Source: Bradyrhizobium sp. CER78 (GTDB taxonomy: Bacteria > Pseudomonadota > Alphaproteobacteria > Rhizobiales > Xanthobacteraceae). From it: DNA of 64,000 nt. The stretch is from positions 186,001-250,000 of the forward strand of contig NZ_JARVWP010000010.1 of the NCBI RefSeq assembly GCF_029846235.1, in the 5' to 3' direction. Below, one piece after another: positions 35,104-43,798 of the stretch. Under the pieces are notes generated by a model that worked only from the letters and a program-made list of their open reading frames with translations, searched no databases and had not been told where the DNA came from. Within the stretch, counting starts at the first letter, position 1; every line of letters begins with the position of its first letter. The translations under genes and the position numbers were made by a program.

Positions 35104-36056
35104 TGCTGCGCGGTGGTCTGATAGGTGCCGCAGCTGTCACGGTGTTTGGCATACTGCTGCTGTTCGGCGACAACTATGCGCTGCGGCTGGGTACGACGGT
35201 TGCGATGTATGTCACGCTTGCGACCGCCTGGAACATCATTGGTGGCTTCGCCGGCTATCCTTCCTTCGCGACGGCGGCCTTCTTCGGGCTCGGTGCCTAC
35301 ACCAGTGGAATCGCATTGTCGAACGGGATACCGCTTTCGGTCGCATGGGCAGGTGCGGGCCTCATCGTGGCATTGTTTGCCGTCATGCTTGGGCTGTGCA
35401 TCCTGCACCTGCGTGGACATTACTTTGCGATCGGAAGCCTGGTGGCCGCCGATGTATTGCGGGAAATCACCAATGTGTGGGTATCGGTCACCGGGGGCGG
35501 CATCGGGCTCAATCTTCCGTTGCCCGGTGGCGACGCCGAGACACAAGCGAAGCTGTTCCTTTGCGTCATGTCGGGGCTTGCAGGCGCGGCCTGTTGCGCG
35601 GCATGGACCTTGACGCGGTCGCGCCTCGGGGTTGCTTTGCGCTGCATCGCTCAGAACGAGGATGCTGCGCAGGTCATCGGCATCGACACCGGCCGCAGCA
35701 AGATCGCGGCCCTTGCACTCTCTAGTCTGTTTGTGGGTATTGCCGGAGCGATCTACGCGTCTTGGACAATCTACATCGATCCGAGCGATGTGTATGACGT
35801 CTCGTTGTCAGTGAAGCCGATCATCATGACGCTACTTGGCGGCGTCGGCACGGTTACCGGCCCGATCGTCGGCGCTTTCGCGTTCCTCGGGCTCGAGGAG
35901 CTGATCTGGCGCAACAGCCTGGAGTTTCATTCGGGCTTCCTCGGATTGCTGGTGGTGGCGCTGGTCCTGTTCCTGCCGGCGGGCCTGGGCCAGCTGCGAG
36001 TTGGCAGCATATGGACGCGGATCCGGACGGTCCTCCCGCCGGAGGCGAGGCCGTGA
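35103..36056 (+). CDS. Liv-type ABC transporter permease (LivM family)
   Basis: 317 residues with about ten hydrophobic spans. Ala-Trp-Asn-Ile-Ile-Gly-Gly-Phe-Ala-Gly-Tyr and Gly-Gly-Val-Gly-Thr-Val-Thr-Gly-Pro are LivM signatures. ATG 35103 overlaps the previous stop (TGATG), so a longer frame from 34917 inside the LivH gene is rejected. The pair of permeases forms the heterodimeric channel of the transporter. Confidence 0.9.
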   Translation: MLRGGLIGAAAVTVFGILLLFGDNYALRLGTTVAMYVTLATAWNIIGGFAGYPSFATAAFFGLGAYTSGIALSNGIPLSVAWAGAGLIVALFAVMLGLCILHLRGHYFAIGSLVAADVLREITNVWVSVTGGGIGLNLPLPGGDAETQAKLFLCVMSGLAGAACCAAWTLTRSRLGVALRCIAQNEDAAQVIGIDTGRSKIAALALSSLFVGIAGAIYASWTIYIDPSDVYDVSLSVKPIIMTLLGGVGTVTGPIVGAFAFLGLEELIWRNSLEFHSGFLGLLVVALVLFLPAGLGQLRVGSIWTRIRTVLPPEARP

Positions 36057-36805
36057 GATCGCTTCTGGTTCTGGAGAACGTATCGCAGCGATTTGGCGGT
36101 TTGCTGGCGCTTGATGAGCTCTCGCTGTCGCTGAAGCAGGGGGAAGTCGTAGGCTTGATCGGTCCGAATGGCGCGGGCAAGACCACATTTGTCAATGTCG
36201 TAACTGGCGTTCTGAAGCCCACGTCTGGTGTCATTGTATTCGACGGCCATCGGATCGATGGGAAGAGACCCGACCGCGTCGCCCGTCGCGGGGTCGCTCG
36301 CACGTTCCAGATCGTGCAGCCGTTTCCGCACCTCCGTGTTCGCGAAAATGTCGCCGCTGCGGCGCTTTTTGCCGGTGGTGTCGCGAGCCAAGCTGAGGCG
36401 TCAAGGGTCGCCGACGAACATCTCGCATTCTGTGGATTGGAGCGCGACGCCGACAAACCGGCAGGTTCGCTGTCGCTTGCCGGCAGGAAACGCCTCGAGC
36501 TTGCCAAGGGGCTCGCATCGAAGCCGAAGCTTTTGCTGCTTGACGAGGTTAATGCCGGACTGAATGCCGCTGAAATCGACGAGGCATTGCGGCTGATTGC
36601 TGCCATCGCAGCGCGCGGAATAACGCTGTTGTTGATCGAGCATCTGATGAAGGTGGTCGTCCAATCCTGCTCCCGAGTGCTGGTGCTCCATCAGGGACGC
36701 CTCATCGCTGATGGTCCGACACAGGAGATAATGAGGGACGAAGACGTCATCGAAGCCTATCTTGGCCGACGTTACGCCGAGGCCCAGAGAGGGGCCGGAA
36801 TATGA
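36053..36805 (+). CDS. Liv-type ABC transporter ATPase (LivG family)
   Basis: 250 residues from GTG 36053, which overlaps the LivM-type stop by four bases and has GGAGG seven bases upstream; ATG 36011 is a weaker alternative. Walker A GPNGAGKTT, Q-loop Phe-Gln-Ile-Val, and Walker B LLLLDEV. The signature reads Leu-Ser-Leu-Ala-Gly-Arg-Lys-Arg, with Ala for the usual Gly, and Walker B ends in Val-Asn rather than Pro, changes also seen in some LivG proteins. Late His in Leu-Ile-Glu-His is in place. Confidence 0.88.
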   Translation: MRSLLVLENVSQRFGGLLALDELSLSLKQGEVVGLIGPNGAGKTTFVNVVTGVLKPTSGVIVFDGHRIDGKRPDRVARRGVARTFQIVQPFPHLRVRENVAAAALFAGGVASQAEASRVADEHLAFCGLERDADKPAGSLSLAGRKRLELAKGLASKPKLLLLDEVNAGLNAAEIDEALRLIAAIAARGITLLLIEHLMKVVVQSCSRVLVLHQGRLIADGPTQEIMRDEDVIEAYLGRRYAEAQRGAGI

Positions 36806-37518
36806 CGCAACCGCTGCTGCAGGTGAACGATCTCGCCGTCCGTTATGGCGACGTACAGGTGGTCTGGAAGGCCGACCTCGTCGTGGAGGAGGGCGCGATC
36901 GTCGCCATGATCGGATCGAACGGCGCCGGCAAGACGACGCTGCTGCGCGCGATATCGGGCATGTTGCCGCCCTATGGCGGTGAGATCATCTTTGCCGGCG
37001 AAATAGTCCCTGCCAGCGCTCCGCCGGAATTTGTGAGGCGCGGCTTGATCCATGTGCCGGAAGGCCGGCGTCTGTTTGCGAGGCTTTCGGTTTGGGACAA
37101 TCTGATGCTGGGCGCCTATCTGCGCGACGACAAGGCCGCGATCCGACAGGACGTCGAACGCGTCTTTGCATTGTTTCCTCGCCTGCGCGAGCGGCGTTGG
37201 CAGGACGCCACCACGTTGTCGGGGGGCGAGCAGCAAATGTGCGCGATCGGACGCGGGCTGATGGCCGCGCCGCGCTTGCTGATAATCGACGAGCTCTCGC
37301 TCGGCTTGGCTCCAAGGGTGGTTGACGAATTGGTCGACGCGTTGCGCAAGGTCAATGCCGCCGGGACCAGCCTCCTTGTGGTTGAGCAGGATGTCGCCAC
37401 TGCACTTGAGTTCGCAGATCATGCCTATATCGTCGATCGGGGGCGAACCGTTGCGTCAGGCACGGCGGCCGTGATCGCGGCCGATCCGGCGGTTCGTACG
37501 GCGTATCTCGGCCTGTAG
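36802..37518 (+). CDS. Liv-type ABC transporter ATPase (LivF family)
   Basis: 238 residues with Walker A GSNGAGKTT, signature LSGGEQQM, and Walker B LLIIDELSLGLAP, the distinctive LivF ending. It overlaps the LivG-type stop by four bases and is the final transporter gene. Together with LivG it powers the heterodimeric permease. The ligand is not identified, but the neighbouring isomerase-like gene hints at an aromatic compound. Confidence 0.93.
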   Translation: MTQPLLQVNDLAVRYGDVQVVWKADLVVEEGAIVAMIGSNGAGKTTLLRAISGMLPPYGGEIIFAGEIVPASAPPEFVRRGLIHVPEGRRLFARLSVWDNLMLGAYLRDDKAAIRQDVERVFALFPRLRERRWQDATTLSGGEQQMCAIGRGLMAAPRLLIIDELSLGLAPRVVDELVDALRKVNAAGTSLLVVEQDVATALEFADHAYIVDRGRTVASGTAAVIAADPAVRTAYLGL

Positions 37519-37540
37519 CAGCGGAGGGAAAGCGATTGAC

Positions 37541-38179
37541 ATGACAAAGCAGCGGCCGGCCGTCGAATACTATTTCAGCTTCATCTCTCTATGGTCCTAT
37601 ATCGGCAGCCTGGTGTTCCAGGATCTGGCCAAGCGCCACGACGTCCAGGTTGTGTTCAAGCCGATCGATCTCTTGGCGGTGTTTGCCGCGGGCGGCGGCA
37701 AGCCGGTGCGTCTGCGTCCCCCGCAGCGCCAGTCCTATCGGTTGGTGGAGATGGAACGCTGGAAACGCATCCGTGGAATTCCTCTGGTGACGTGGCCGAA
37801 ATTCTATCCCGCCGATCCATCCCTCGGTCATCGTATGCTGCTGGCTGCGATCGGCCAGGGCAGGGACGCAACTGCGTTTGCGCATGCAGGCCTCAAGGCA
37901 GTCTGGGCCGACGAACTAAACGTTGAGGATGCCGAGACGTTGGTTAGCCTGGCGAACCACAGCGGGTTGGACGGTGAAGCTTTGCTGGCGCTGGCGGCTG
38001 ACCCGAAACTCGTCGCACGCGAGGCATTTTTGACACGCGAAGCGATCGAACGGCAATTGTTCGGCGCGCCCTTCTATTTCTATCGCGGCGAACCGTTCTG
38101 GGGGCAGGATCGTCTTGACCAATTGGGGGCGGCCATCGCTTCTGGGGCCGAGCCCATTCTGCCGACAATCGTCGCGTAA
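37541..38179 (+). CDS. 2-hydroxychromene-2-carboxylate isomerase-like protein (DsbA fold)
   Basis: 212 residues. N-terminal Val-Glu-Tyr-Tyr-Phe-Ser-Phe-Ile-Ser-Leu-Trp-Ser-Tyr matches the active-site strand of HCCA isomerases, in which a Ser replaces the Cys of DsbA. The rest, with Ala-Phe-Leu-Thr-Arg-Glu-Ala and Phe-Tyr-Phe-Tyr-Arg-Gly-Glu-Pro-Phe-Trp-Gly-Gln-Asp-Arg-Leu, is close to the NahD family, glutathione-dependent enzymes of naphthalene breakdown. It follows the transporter by 22 bases and probably shares its transcript. The precise substrate is unknown. Confidence 0.85.
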   Translation: MTKQRPAVEYYFSFISLWSYIGSLVFQDLAKRHDVQVVFKPIDLLAVFAAGGGKPVRLRPPQRQSYRLVEMERWKRIRGIPLVTWPKFYPADPSLGHRMLLAAIGQGRDATAFAHAGLKAVWADELNVEDAETLVSLANHSGLDGEALLALAADPKLVAREAFLTREAIERQLFGAPFYFYRGEPFWGQDRLDQLGAAIASGAEPILPTIVA

Positions 38180-38382
38180 CGCGTTACCATTCGTACCGTA
38201 GCGGTGTGCGGGCCCCGGTACCTTTGGGCGCGCCGTCCGGGTGTGGCGAGCGCATAGCGGCATCAGCAACGCAGATCCGCGATCCTCTTTGACGGAAGGG
38301 ATGCAAGTCCGCTATCTCTTGATGCGCGCTTAAGTTGTCGGAATCTGGGTCTCGACTTTTTATTTTCAATTTGGGAGTGGGC

Positions 38383-40446
38383 ATGCGATCGGGCTTCACC
38401 CGGAATGCTGGTCTAATTCTGGCGCGCATCTTGATTGCGACCGCGCCACTCTGGATCTCCACTGCATCTTCTGAACCGGTTAGAAGGAGCGGCTATGCCG
38501 TTGGCTCGGCGCAATGTGGAAGCGGTTCATTGTCCTTTCCGCGCATCCTGATCGATATGAAGCGAGGATTTTGCGCTGGGCTTGTCGCAAGCGAAGACGA
38601 CGGGCTGCAGTTTCCACGATCAATCGTGCAAATCCCCGGCCATGAGCAGTTTGTCGTCGCCGATATGGGAGGTTGGGGCCAGGCCGATGGCAAGCTGCTA
38701 CTGCTCGATCCGAATGCCACTGAAGGTAAGCGCATCAAGGAAGTGATCACCGGTCTCGAATACCCCTTCGGACTAGCGATAGGGCCAGACCGAAGGGTCT
38801 ATGCGTCGACCGCCGAGACGATCTTTCGCTTTGATCCCCTGGCGAGCAATCCTCACAGCACCGTCGAGGTGATCATACAGGGCTTGCCCGGCCGCCGAGT
38901 GACGCTGTCCGATGGCACAAAGGTGACTGAGAGCAGTCATCCACTGAAACATTTCATCTTCGACAGGCTCGGCCGCATCTTCGTCAACGTCGGCTCGCAC
39001 AGTGACGATTGCATCACAAGGCCACCAATCACGAAACCTTGCCCGGCCGGCGAAGGATCCTCCCCGCTTGCCTCCGTCTGGATGTTTGTGCCGCCGGCGA
39101 GTGGCATTTTCCCGACACTCAAGCCGGCAGATCCGAACCCGCAGCGCGAGATCTATGCACAGGGCCTGCGCAACTCGATGGCACTTGCCGTTCATCCGCG
39201 CTTTCCCGATCCCGGCTATGCCTTTCTCCAGGGCGAAAACGGCCGTGACCTGCAGGATGTCTTCAAGCCGAATGAGGAGATCAACGCGCTTGAGAAGGGC
39301 AAACATTACGGCTGGCCATATTGCTACGATCTGTCGACCGCGAGCCCCGAATTCAAGGCGGTCCTGCAGTCCGGCCGCTACAAGAATCTCTGCAACAATG
39401 CCGCGCTCTACAGGCAGCCCTATTCGCTGTTGCCACCGCACGGGGCGCCGCTCGCCATGCTCTATTATTACGGCACCAAGTTCCCCGAGCTCGAGGGGAA
39501 GCTGCTGATCGATCTTCACGGCTATCGCCCGACCGGCAATCGGCTTCTGATCTACGATGTCGACGACCAGGGCTTCCCCAAGCTCAGCCCGTCGCCGGTC
39601 CGCTATCACGTAAGTTGCGCCTCGGAACCTACGCGAGCCTTTCAAACCGACGACGGTCTGGTCAAGGCGGCGCCTTACGAGGAACTGATCTCTGGCTGGC
39701 ACCGCGTCAACGGTGCGCGGCCTCGCGGTGCCCCCGTCGGTATGACCGTGGCCAGCGACGGCGCGATCTGGCTGGTTGAGGACAAGAACCAGACGATCAT
39801 ACGGATCGATCGGGCCAACGGCGAGCCGCCGACTCCGCTGCCTTGTGATATGCGCTCCCAGGCCCAGATCGATGAGCTGGTTTCGTTCGTCAAGGCGGAT
39901 GCACAGAAGTCCGGCTATCTCACTTCGGTGCGAGCCAACCTGGTCGAGAAGCACTGTGTTGGTTGTCACACGGATTTTGGCCTCAAGGCCGGCCAGAGCG
40001 ATTCGGAAAAGGATGAGGCCGTCCTGCGCTTCATGCTGGGTCAAGACGGCTGGATGTATCCGGGTGACCCGGATTCCGGAAAGTTGCGGATTCGGCTGCG
40101 TGGTATCGGGGCCGAGAAGCAGATGCCGCCAGGTGGAGAGAACCTGCCAAAGACCGAACCCGGCTATGCACGCGTTCTCAATTTTGCGGACTATCTGGTC
40201 GGCAAAATGGTTCCCGGCACCCGCATGCGCATCAAGCCTGGCCGGCCTGAACGCGAATTCTTCAGCAAGGATGGCAAGGTTTGCGGCGAAATCCCGACGA
40301 CCAAGGTCGTTGTGGTGACACAAAAGGACGCCACGGGTAAGCCCGGCTTCAGTCGCTTTTATCGGCCGGCCGACCCCTTCCTCAATGGCGAATGCAGCGA
40401 CGGCGATGGCTATTACATCCAGAGCAATTTTTTGGTGCCTCTGTAG
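38383..40446 (+). CDS. GSDH/sorbosone-type beta-propeller dehydrogenase with C-terminal cytochrome c domain
   Basis: 687 residues from ATG 38383, with GGGAG just upstream. A hydrophobic export segment precedes a six-bladed propeller like soluble glucose/sorbosone dehydrogenases (Gly-Leu-Ala-Ile-Gly-Pro-Asp, Leu-Arg-Asn-Ser-Met-Ala-Leu, His-Tyr-Gly-Trp-Pro-Tyr). A cytochrome c domain follows: Cys-Val-Gly-Cys-His at 525-529 with Met581 in Gln-Met-Pro-Pro-Gly-Gly as a likely axial ligand. The enzyme would oxidise a sugar or alcohol in the periplasm with PQQ and pass electrons to its own haem. The next gene overlaps its end. Use of PQQ is family inference. Confidence 0.83.
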   Translation: MRSGFTRNAGLILARILIATAPLWISTASSEPVRRSGYAVGSAQCGSGSLSFPRILIDMKRGFCAGLVASEDDGLQFPRSIVQIPGHEQFVVADMGGWGQADGKLLLLDPNATEGKRIKEVITGLEYPFGLAIGPDRRVYASTAETIFRFDPLASNPHSTVEVIIQGLPGRRVTLSDGTKVTESSHPLKHFIFDRLGRIFVNVGSHSDDCITRPPITKPCPAGEGSSPLASVWMFVPPASGIFPTLKPADPNPQREIYAQGLRNSMALAVHPRFPDPGYAFLQGENGRDLQDVFKPNEEINALEKGKHYGWPYCYDLSTASPEFKAVLQSGRYKNLCNNAALYRQPYSLLPPHGAPLAMLYYYGTKFPELEGKLLIDLHGYRPTGNRLLIYDVDDQGFPKLSPSPVRYHVSCASEPTRAFQTDDGLVKAAPYEELISGWHRVNGARPRGAPVGMTVASDGAIWLVEDKNQTIIRIDRANGEPPTPLPCDMRSQAQIDELVSFVKADAQKSGYLTSVRANLVEKHCVGCHTDFGLKAGQSDSEKDEAVLRFMLGQDGWMYPGDPDSGKLRIRLRGIGAEKQMPPGGENLPKTEPGYARVLNFADYLVGKMVPGTRMRIKPGRPEREFFSKDGKVCGEIPTTKVVVVTQKDATGKPGFSRFYRPADPFLNGECSDGDGYYIQSNFLVPL

Positions 40447-41344
40447 TGAAATCCTATTGGCGACCTGCGCAACTGCAACCACAGAAGCGCAGCTGTTTCA
40501 AAGCAATCAGGCGACGCCCGCCGGCGAGTACACGTTCGGAATTGAGGGGCCGGCCGTTGATCGCGACGGCAACCTGTTTGTCGTCAATATTGGCAAGCCC
40601 GGCACGATCGGCAAGCTCGTCATGGGCGCCGCCCGGTCGGAGAAGTTCATCGATTTGCCCGAAGGCAGCGTCGGAAACGCAATCCGTTTCGATCGTGATG
40701 GCACGATGTTCATTGCCGACTACAAGAAGCACAACATCTTTGTCATCAGGAAGGGCAGCCTCGAGCCGGAGGTCTGGTTTCACTCGGACAAGATGAACCA
40801 GCCCAACGACATCACCATTGCAAGCGACGGTACGATCTACGCCAGCGACCCGAATTGGAAAGGGCGCAGCGGCCAGATATGGCGCATTGCGCGAGCCGCC
40901 GATGGATCATCGGAGGGCGAGGTAATGACCGCGCCCCGCGCCATGGGTACCACTAACGGCATTGACCTCAGTCCCGATGGAAAACGGCTCTACGTGAGCG
41001 AGTCCAATTCCGGCCAAATCTGGTCTTACGCGGTCGGGAAGGACGGCCTGACCGATGCGGAACTAATCAAGACATTCGAGCCCGACACGGTTGATGGCCT
41101 CCGCACGGATGTCGCCGGCAAGATCTTCGTCGCCCGCATTTTGAAAGGTACGATCGCCATCCTGATGCCGAATGGCTCGGTCGAAAGGCAAGTTGGCCTC
41201 GGCGGCAAGGAGCCGACCAACCTCGCGTTCGGCGGCAGCGACGGCAAGACCGTCTTTGTCACCCAACGCCAAGGTGGCTACATCGAAACGTTCCGCACCG
41301 ATCAGGAGGGCCGTGAGCACTGCCTTCAGCACGGCCGTTGTTAG
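40385..41344 (+). CDS. SMP-30/gluconolactonase-like beta-propeller protein
   Basis: Up to 319 residues; it overlaps the dehydrogenase gene by 62 bases if ATG 40385 is used, and ATG 40406 or TTG 40454 are possible later starts, none with a good ribosome site. An N-terminal hydrophobic stretch with Cys residues could be a signal or lipoprotein leader. Propeller blades show Asp-Arg-Asp-Gly-Asn-Leu-Phe-Val-Val, Asn-Gln-Pro-Asn-Asp-Ile-Thr-Ile and Thr-Asn-Gly-Ile-Asp-Leu-Ser-Pro-Asp-Gly. The family includes calcium- or zinc-dependent lactonases. Downstream of a sugar-type dehydrogenase it may open the lactone that enzyme makes (inference). Confidence 0.78.
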   Translation: MANAATAMAITSRAIFWCLCSEILLATCATATTEAQLFQSNQATPAGEYTFGIEGPAVDRDGNLFVVNIGKPGTIGKLVMGAARSEKFIDLPEGSVGNAIRFDRDGTMFIADYKKHNIFVIRKGSLEPEVWFHSDKMNQPNDITIASDGTIYASDPNWKGRSGQIWRIARAADGSSEGEVMTAPRAMGTTNGIDLSPDGKRLYVSESNSGQIWSYAVGKDGLTDAELIKTFEPDTVDGLRTDVAGKIFVARILKGTIAILMPNGSVERQVGLGGKEPTNLAFGGSDGKTVFVTQRQGGYIETFRTDQEGREHCLQHGRC

Positions 41345-41541
41345 CCGTGAACAGGTGCCGTCCTTGGACAGATCCAGAGAGGGGGGAGGCGAAATGTATC
41401 CAATCTATCCAGGTGGGCTCCATGCAGCTGGTAGGTGCACGGATACGGTCACATTTTGATCGTGGTGCTTATTGAATAACAGTATGTAATTTATAACCTT
41501 CTTCGGGTGATGGCCGCGCCGCGAGAACTTGCCATCGATTG

Positions 41542-41579
41542 TTTGGATACCAAGATTGACTTTTGGATACATTTTGATC
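41542..41579. promoter_or_regulatory. Direct repeats upstream of the ribose-type transporter
   Basis: TTTGGATAC occurs at 41542-41550 and again at 41562-41570, exactly 20 bases apart. ACATTTTGATC occurs at 41569-41579 and, further upstream, at 41451-41461, in the first case following GGATACGGTC. The repeats lie in an A/T-rich stretch before the GTG at 41619, so they may be activator or repressor sites; the GntR gene in the operon is a candidate. No regulator can be assigned from sequence. Confidence 0.4.
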
Positions 41580-41618
41580 AACTTCCTCCCATAACAAAAC
41601 CAACCTTGGGAGGACCCG

Positions 41619-42605
41619 GTGACCGGCAGTTCGGGCGCGCGCGGGCCGAAATTGACGCAGACGACGGCCGTGCTGGCGATGTGCGCGGTCCTCATCGCCG
41701 TTTTCTCGATCTTCCTGAACGGCTTCCTCACTCTCGGCAATTTGTTCGCGCTGGCGCGCAACATCTCCATTCTCGGCATCCTCGCGCTCGGCATGGCAGT
41801 CGTTGTGATCGGGCGTGGACTCGATCTGTCGCAAGTTGCCTCCTTCGCCGCTTCGACTGCGATCGCGATCATTCTGATGAATTCCGGTTACGCGACGCCG
41901 GTCGCACTCTTGATCGGTTTCGTGATGGCGATCGCTATCGGTGTCCTGAATGGGTTTCTGATCTCGGTGGTCGAGATGCCGCCGCTGCTCACGACTCTGG
42001 CGTCGAGCCTTGCGGTGCTTGGGATCGTCCGCACCACCGCGGTGCAGCACTACGTCGTCTATCTTTCCAGAGGGCATGACGAATTTTTGCGGCTCGGCGG
42101 AAACATCTGGGGCGGCGTCCCGATCTCGATCCTGATCTTCGCGGCTACCGCGGTCGTCGTGCATCTGTTCCTGTCGCGCACCGTGATCGGATGCTTCGTC
42201 TATGCTCACGGCGACAATCCAGACGCCGCGCGCCAGACCGGTCTGCCGACCCGTCCGCTGACCATGATCGAATACGCGCTGTGCGCTGCGATCGGCTATA
42301 TCGGCGGTGTCGTGATGGTCGCGCAGACGGCGCTGATGCATCTCCAGGTCGCGGAATCGACCATCATTTTCGACGTCATCATGGTGGTCGTGCTCGGCGG
42401 AGTCAGTCTCGTCGGCGGCCGCGGCAACGTGATGAGCGTCATCGCCGGAACGCTGCTGATCGGCGTGCTGCTGAACGGCATGACCATCATGGATATGGAC
42501 GTGCAGACCCAGAACATCGTCAAGGGAATCGTGTTGCTGATCGCGATCCTGCTCGATTCCCGGCTGCATCCGCGCGACGAGGAGACGTCGAAGCAGGGCG
42601 ACTAA
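41619..42605 (+). CDS. Ribose-type ABC transporter permease (RbsC family)
   Basis: 328 residues from GTG 41619, preceded by GGGAGGA. About ten membrane spans; the hallmark Gly-Met-Ala-Val-Val-Val-Ile-Gly-Arg-Gly-Leu-Asp-Leu-Ser and the late Val-Val-Leu-Gly-Gly-Val-Ser-Leu-Val-Gly-Gly-Arg-Gly are both clear. Carbohydrate uptake transporter family 2 imports sugars, polyols and autoinducer-like compounds. A second, fused permease is encoded at 43799, so the channel is likely heterodimeric. First gene of the transporter operon. Confidence 0.92.
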   Translation: MTGSSGARGPKLTQTTAVLAMCAVLIAVFSIFLNGFLTLGNLFALARNISILGILALGMAVVVIGRGLDLSQVASFAASTAIAIILMNSGYATPVALLIGFVMAIAIGVLNGFLISVVEMPPLLTTLASSLAVLGIVRTTAVQHYVVYLSRGHDEFLRLGGNIWGGVPISILIFAATAVVVHLFLSRTVIGCFVYAHGDNPDAARQTGLPTRPLTMIEYALCAAIGYIGGVVMVAQTALMHLQVAESTIIFDVIMVVVLGGVSLVGGRGNVMSVIAGTLLIGVLLNGMTIMDMDVQTQNIVKGIVLLIAILLDSRLHPRDEETSKQGD

Positions 42606-42661
42606 AGCTCTGCATCATCAACGGGCCGCAATAATCGGCCGATAAAACGGGAGGAAGAAAC

Positions 42662-43684
42662 ATGACGAGAGCAGTGCACAGAAGGGTGTTCGCCGGCATC
42701 GGGCTGGCGGCGTCGGTGGTTATCGCCGCGCTGGTGGCGGCGCCATCGCAAGCGGCCGGACCACGCGACCAGTTGCGTGAGAAGTTCGACAAGGCGCTCA
42801 AGGGAAAAACGGTTGCCTGGTCGCCCGTCTGGATGGGCGTTCTGGAATCCGAATGGACGCGCGTGATGAAGGATCGCTTCGACGATTACGGCATCAAGCT
42901 CATTACGCGCGACGCCAACATGAAGTCCGACATCCAGCTGCAAACCGTCAGCGACTACATCAACGAAAAGCCCGACGTGCTCGTGGTCCAAAATCCGAAC
43001 GTCACGCTGCTCGCCAAGGAGCTCAAGCGTGCTATGGACGCCGGCATCTATGTCGTGCAGGTCAACATGGCGTCGAACACCCTGAGCGACGCCTATGTTG
43101 GCGTCGATGCCAAGGATCTCGGCACCAAGATCGCGCGCGAAGTGATCAACCAGTGCGGCGGTGGCAAGGGCTCGGGTGAAATCGCGATCCTTGAGGGCGA
43201 GGCGACCGCGGCCTATTCGCTCGACATGAAAAACGGCGCCATGGAGGTGTTCAAGACCGATCCATCGATCAAGGTCGTGTCGTCGCAGCCGACAAGCTGG
43301 GACGCCAACAAGGCCGGCGATATCACGACAACCGTGTTGCAGCAGCATCCCAAGCTGTGCGGGATTCTCAGCGTGTGGGGGCCGCAGACTGCGGGCGCGG
43401 CGCAGGCGATCAAGGCGGCGAACATGGGCGACAAGGTAAAGGTGTTCGTCGCCAGCGACGGGCAGCCCGCGGATTGCGATCTGCTGGAGCAGGGCGCGTT
43501 CTCCGCAAATCTGTCGTATCGCGCAGACGTGCAGGGGCAGACCATAGCAGACGCGGTGATCGCGCTCTTGCAGAGCGGCGACAAGCCGGGCGCGAAGAAC
43601 GTGGCCTATTACACGACCCCCGCCTGGGTGAAGTCGAAGGACGATCGGATGTACTGCTTCAGCATCCCGAAGGACGCGAAGTAA
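42662..43684 (+). CDS. Sugar-type ABC substrate-binding protein (RbsB-like)
   Basis: 340 residues, signal peptide ending about Ser-Gln-Ala-Ala, and a GGGAGGAAG ribosome site. The periplasmic binding protein type 1 fold shows Asn-Pro-Asn-Val-Thr-Leu-Leu-Ala, Val-Asn-Met-Ala-Ser-Asn-Thr-Leu, Val-Gly-Val-Asp-Ala-Lys-Asp-Leu-Gly and Ile-Leu-Glu-Gly-Glu-Ala. Three or four cysteines in the mature protein are more than usual. It lies between the two permease genes. The ligand may be a sugar, polyol or a larger glycoside-like compound. Confidence 0.92.
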   Translation: MTRAVHRRVFAGIGLAASVVIAALVAAPSQAAGPRDQLREKFDKALKGKTVAWSPVWMGVLESEWTRVMKDRFDDYGIKLITRDANMKSDIQLQTVSDYINEKPDVLVVQNPNVTLLAKELKRAMDAGIYVVQVNMASNTLSDAYVGVDAKDLGTKIAREVINQCGGGKGSGEIAILEGEATAAYSLDMKNGAMEVFKTDPSIKVVSSQPTSWDANKAGDITTTVLQQHPKLCGILSVWGPQTAGAAQAIKAANMGDKVKVFVASDGQPADCDLLEQGAFSANLSYRADVQGQTIADAVIALLQSGDKPGAKNVAYYTTPAWVKSKDDRMYCFSIPKDAK

Positions 43685-43798
43685 ATCGTTCCGGCGCCCG
43701 CGCCCATTGCGGCGCGGGCAGGCTGGAGTGCCGATCCCATTCCCTGCGTCGTCCCCGCTGTTCGGCTGCCTCCGCGCCGAACCCGCCGGAGTCTGTTG

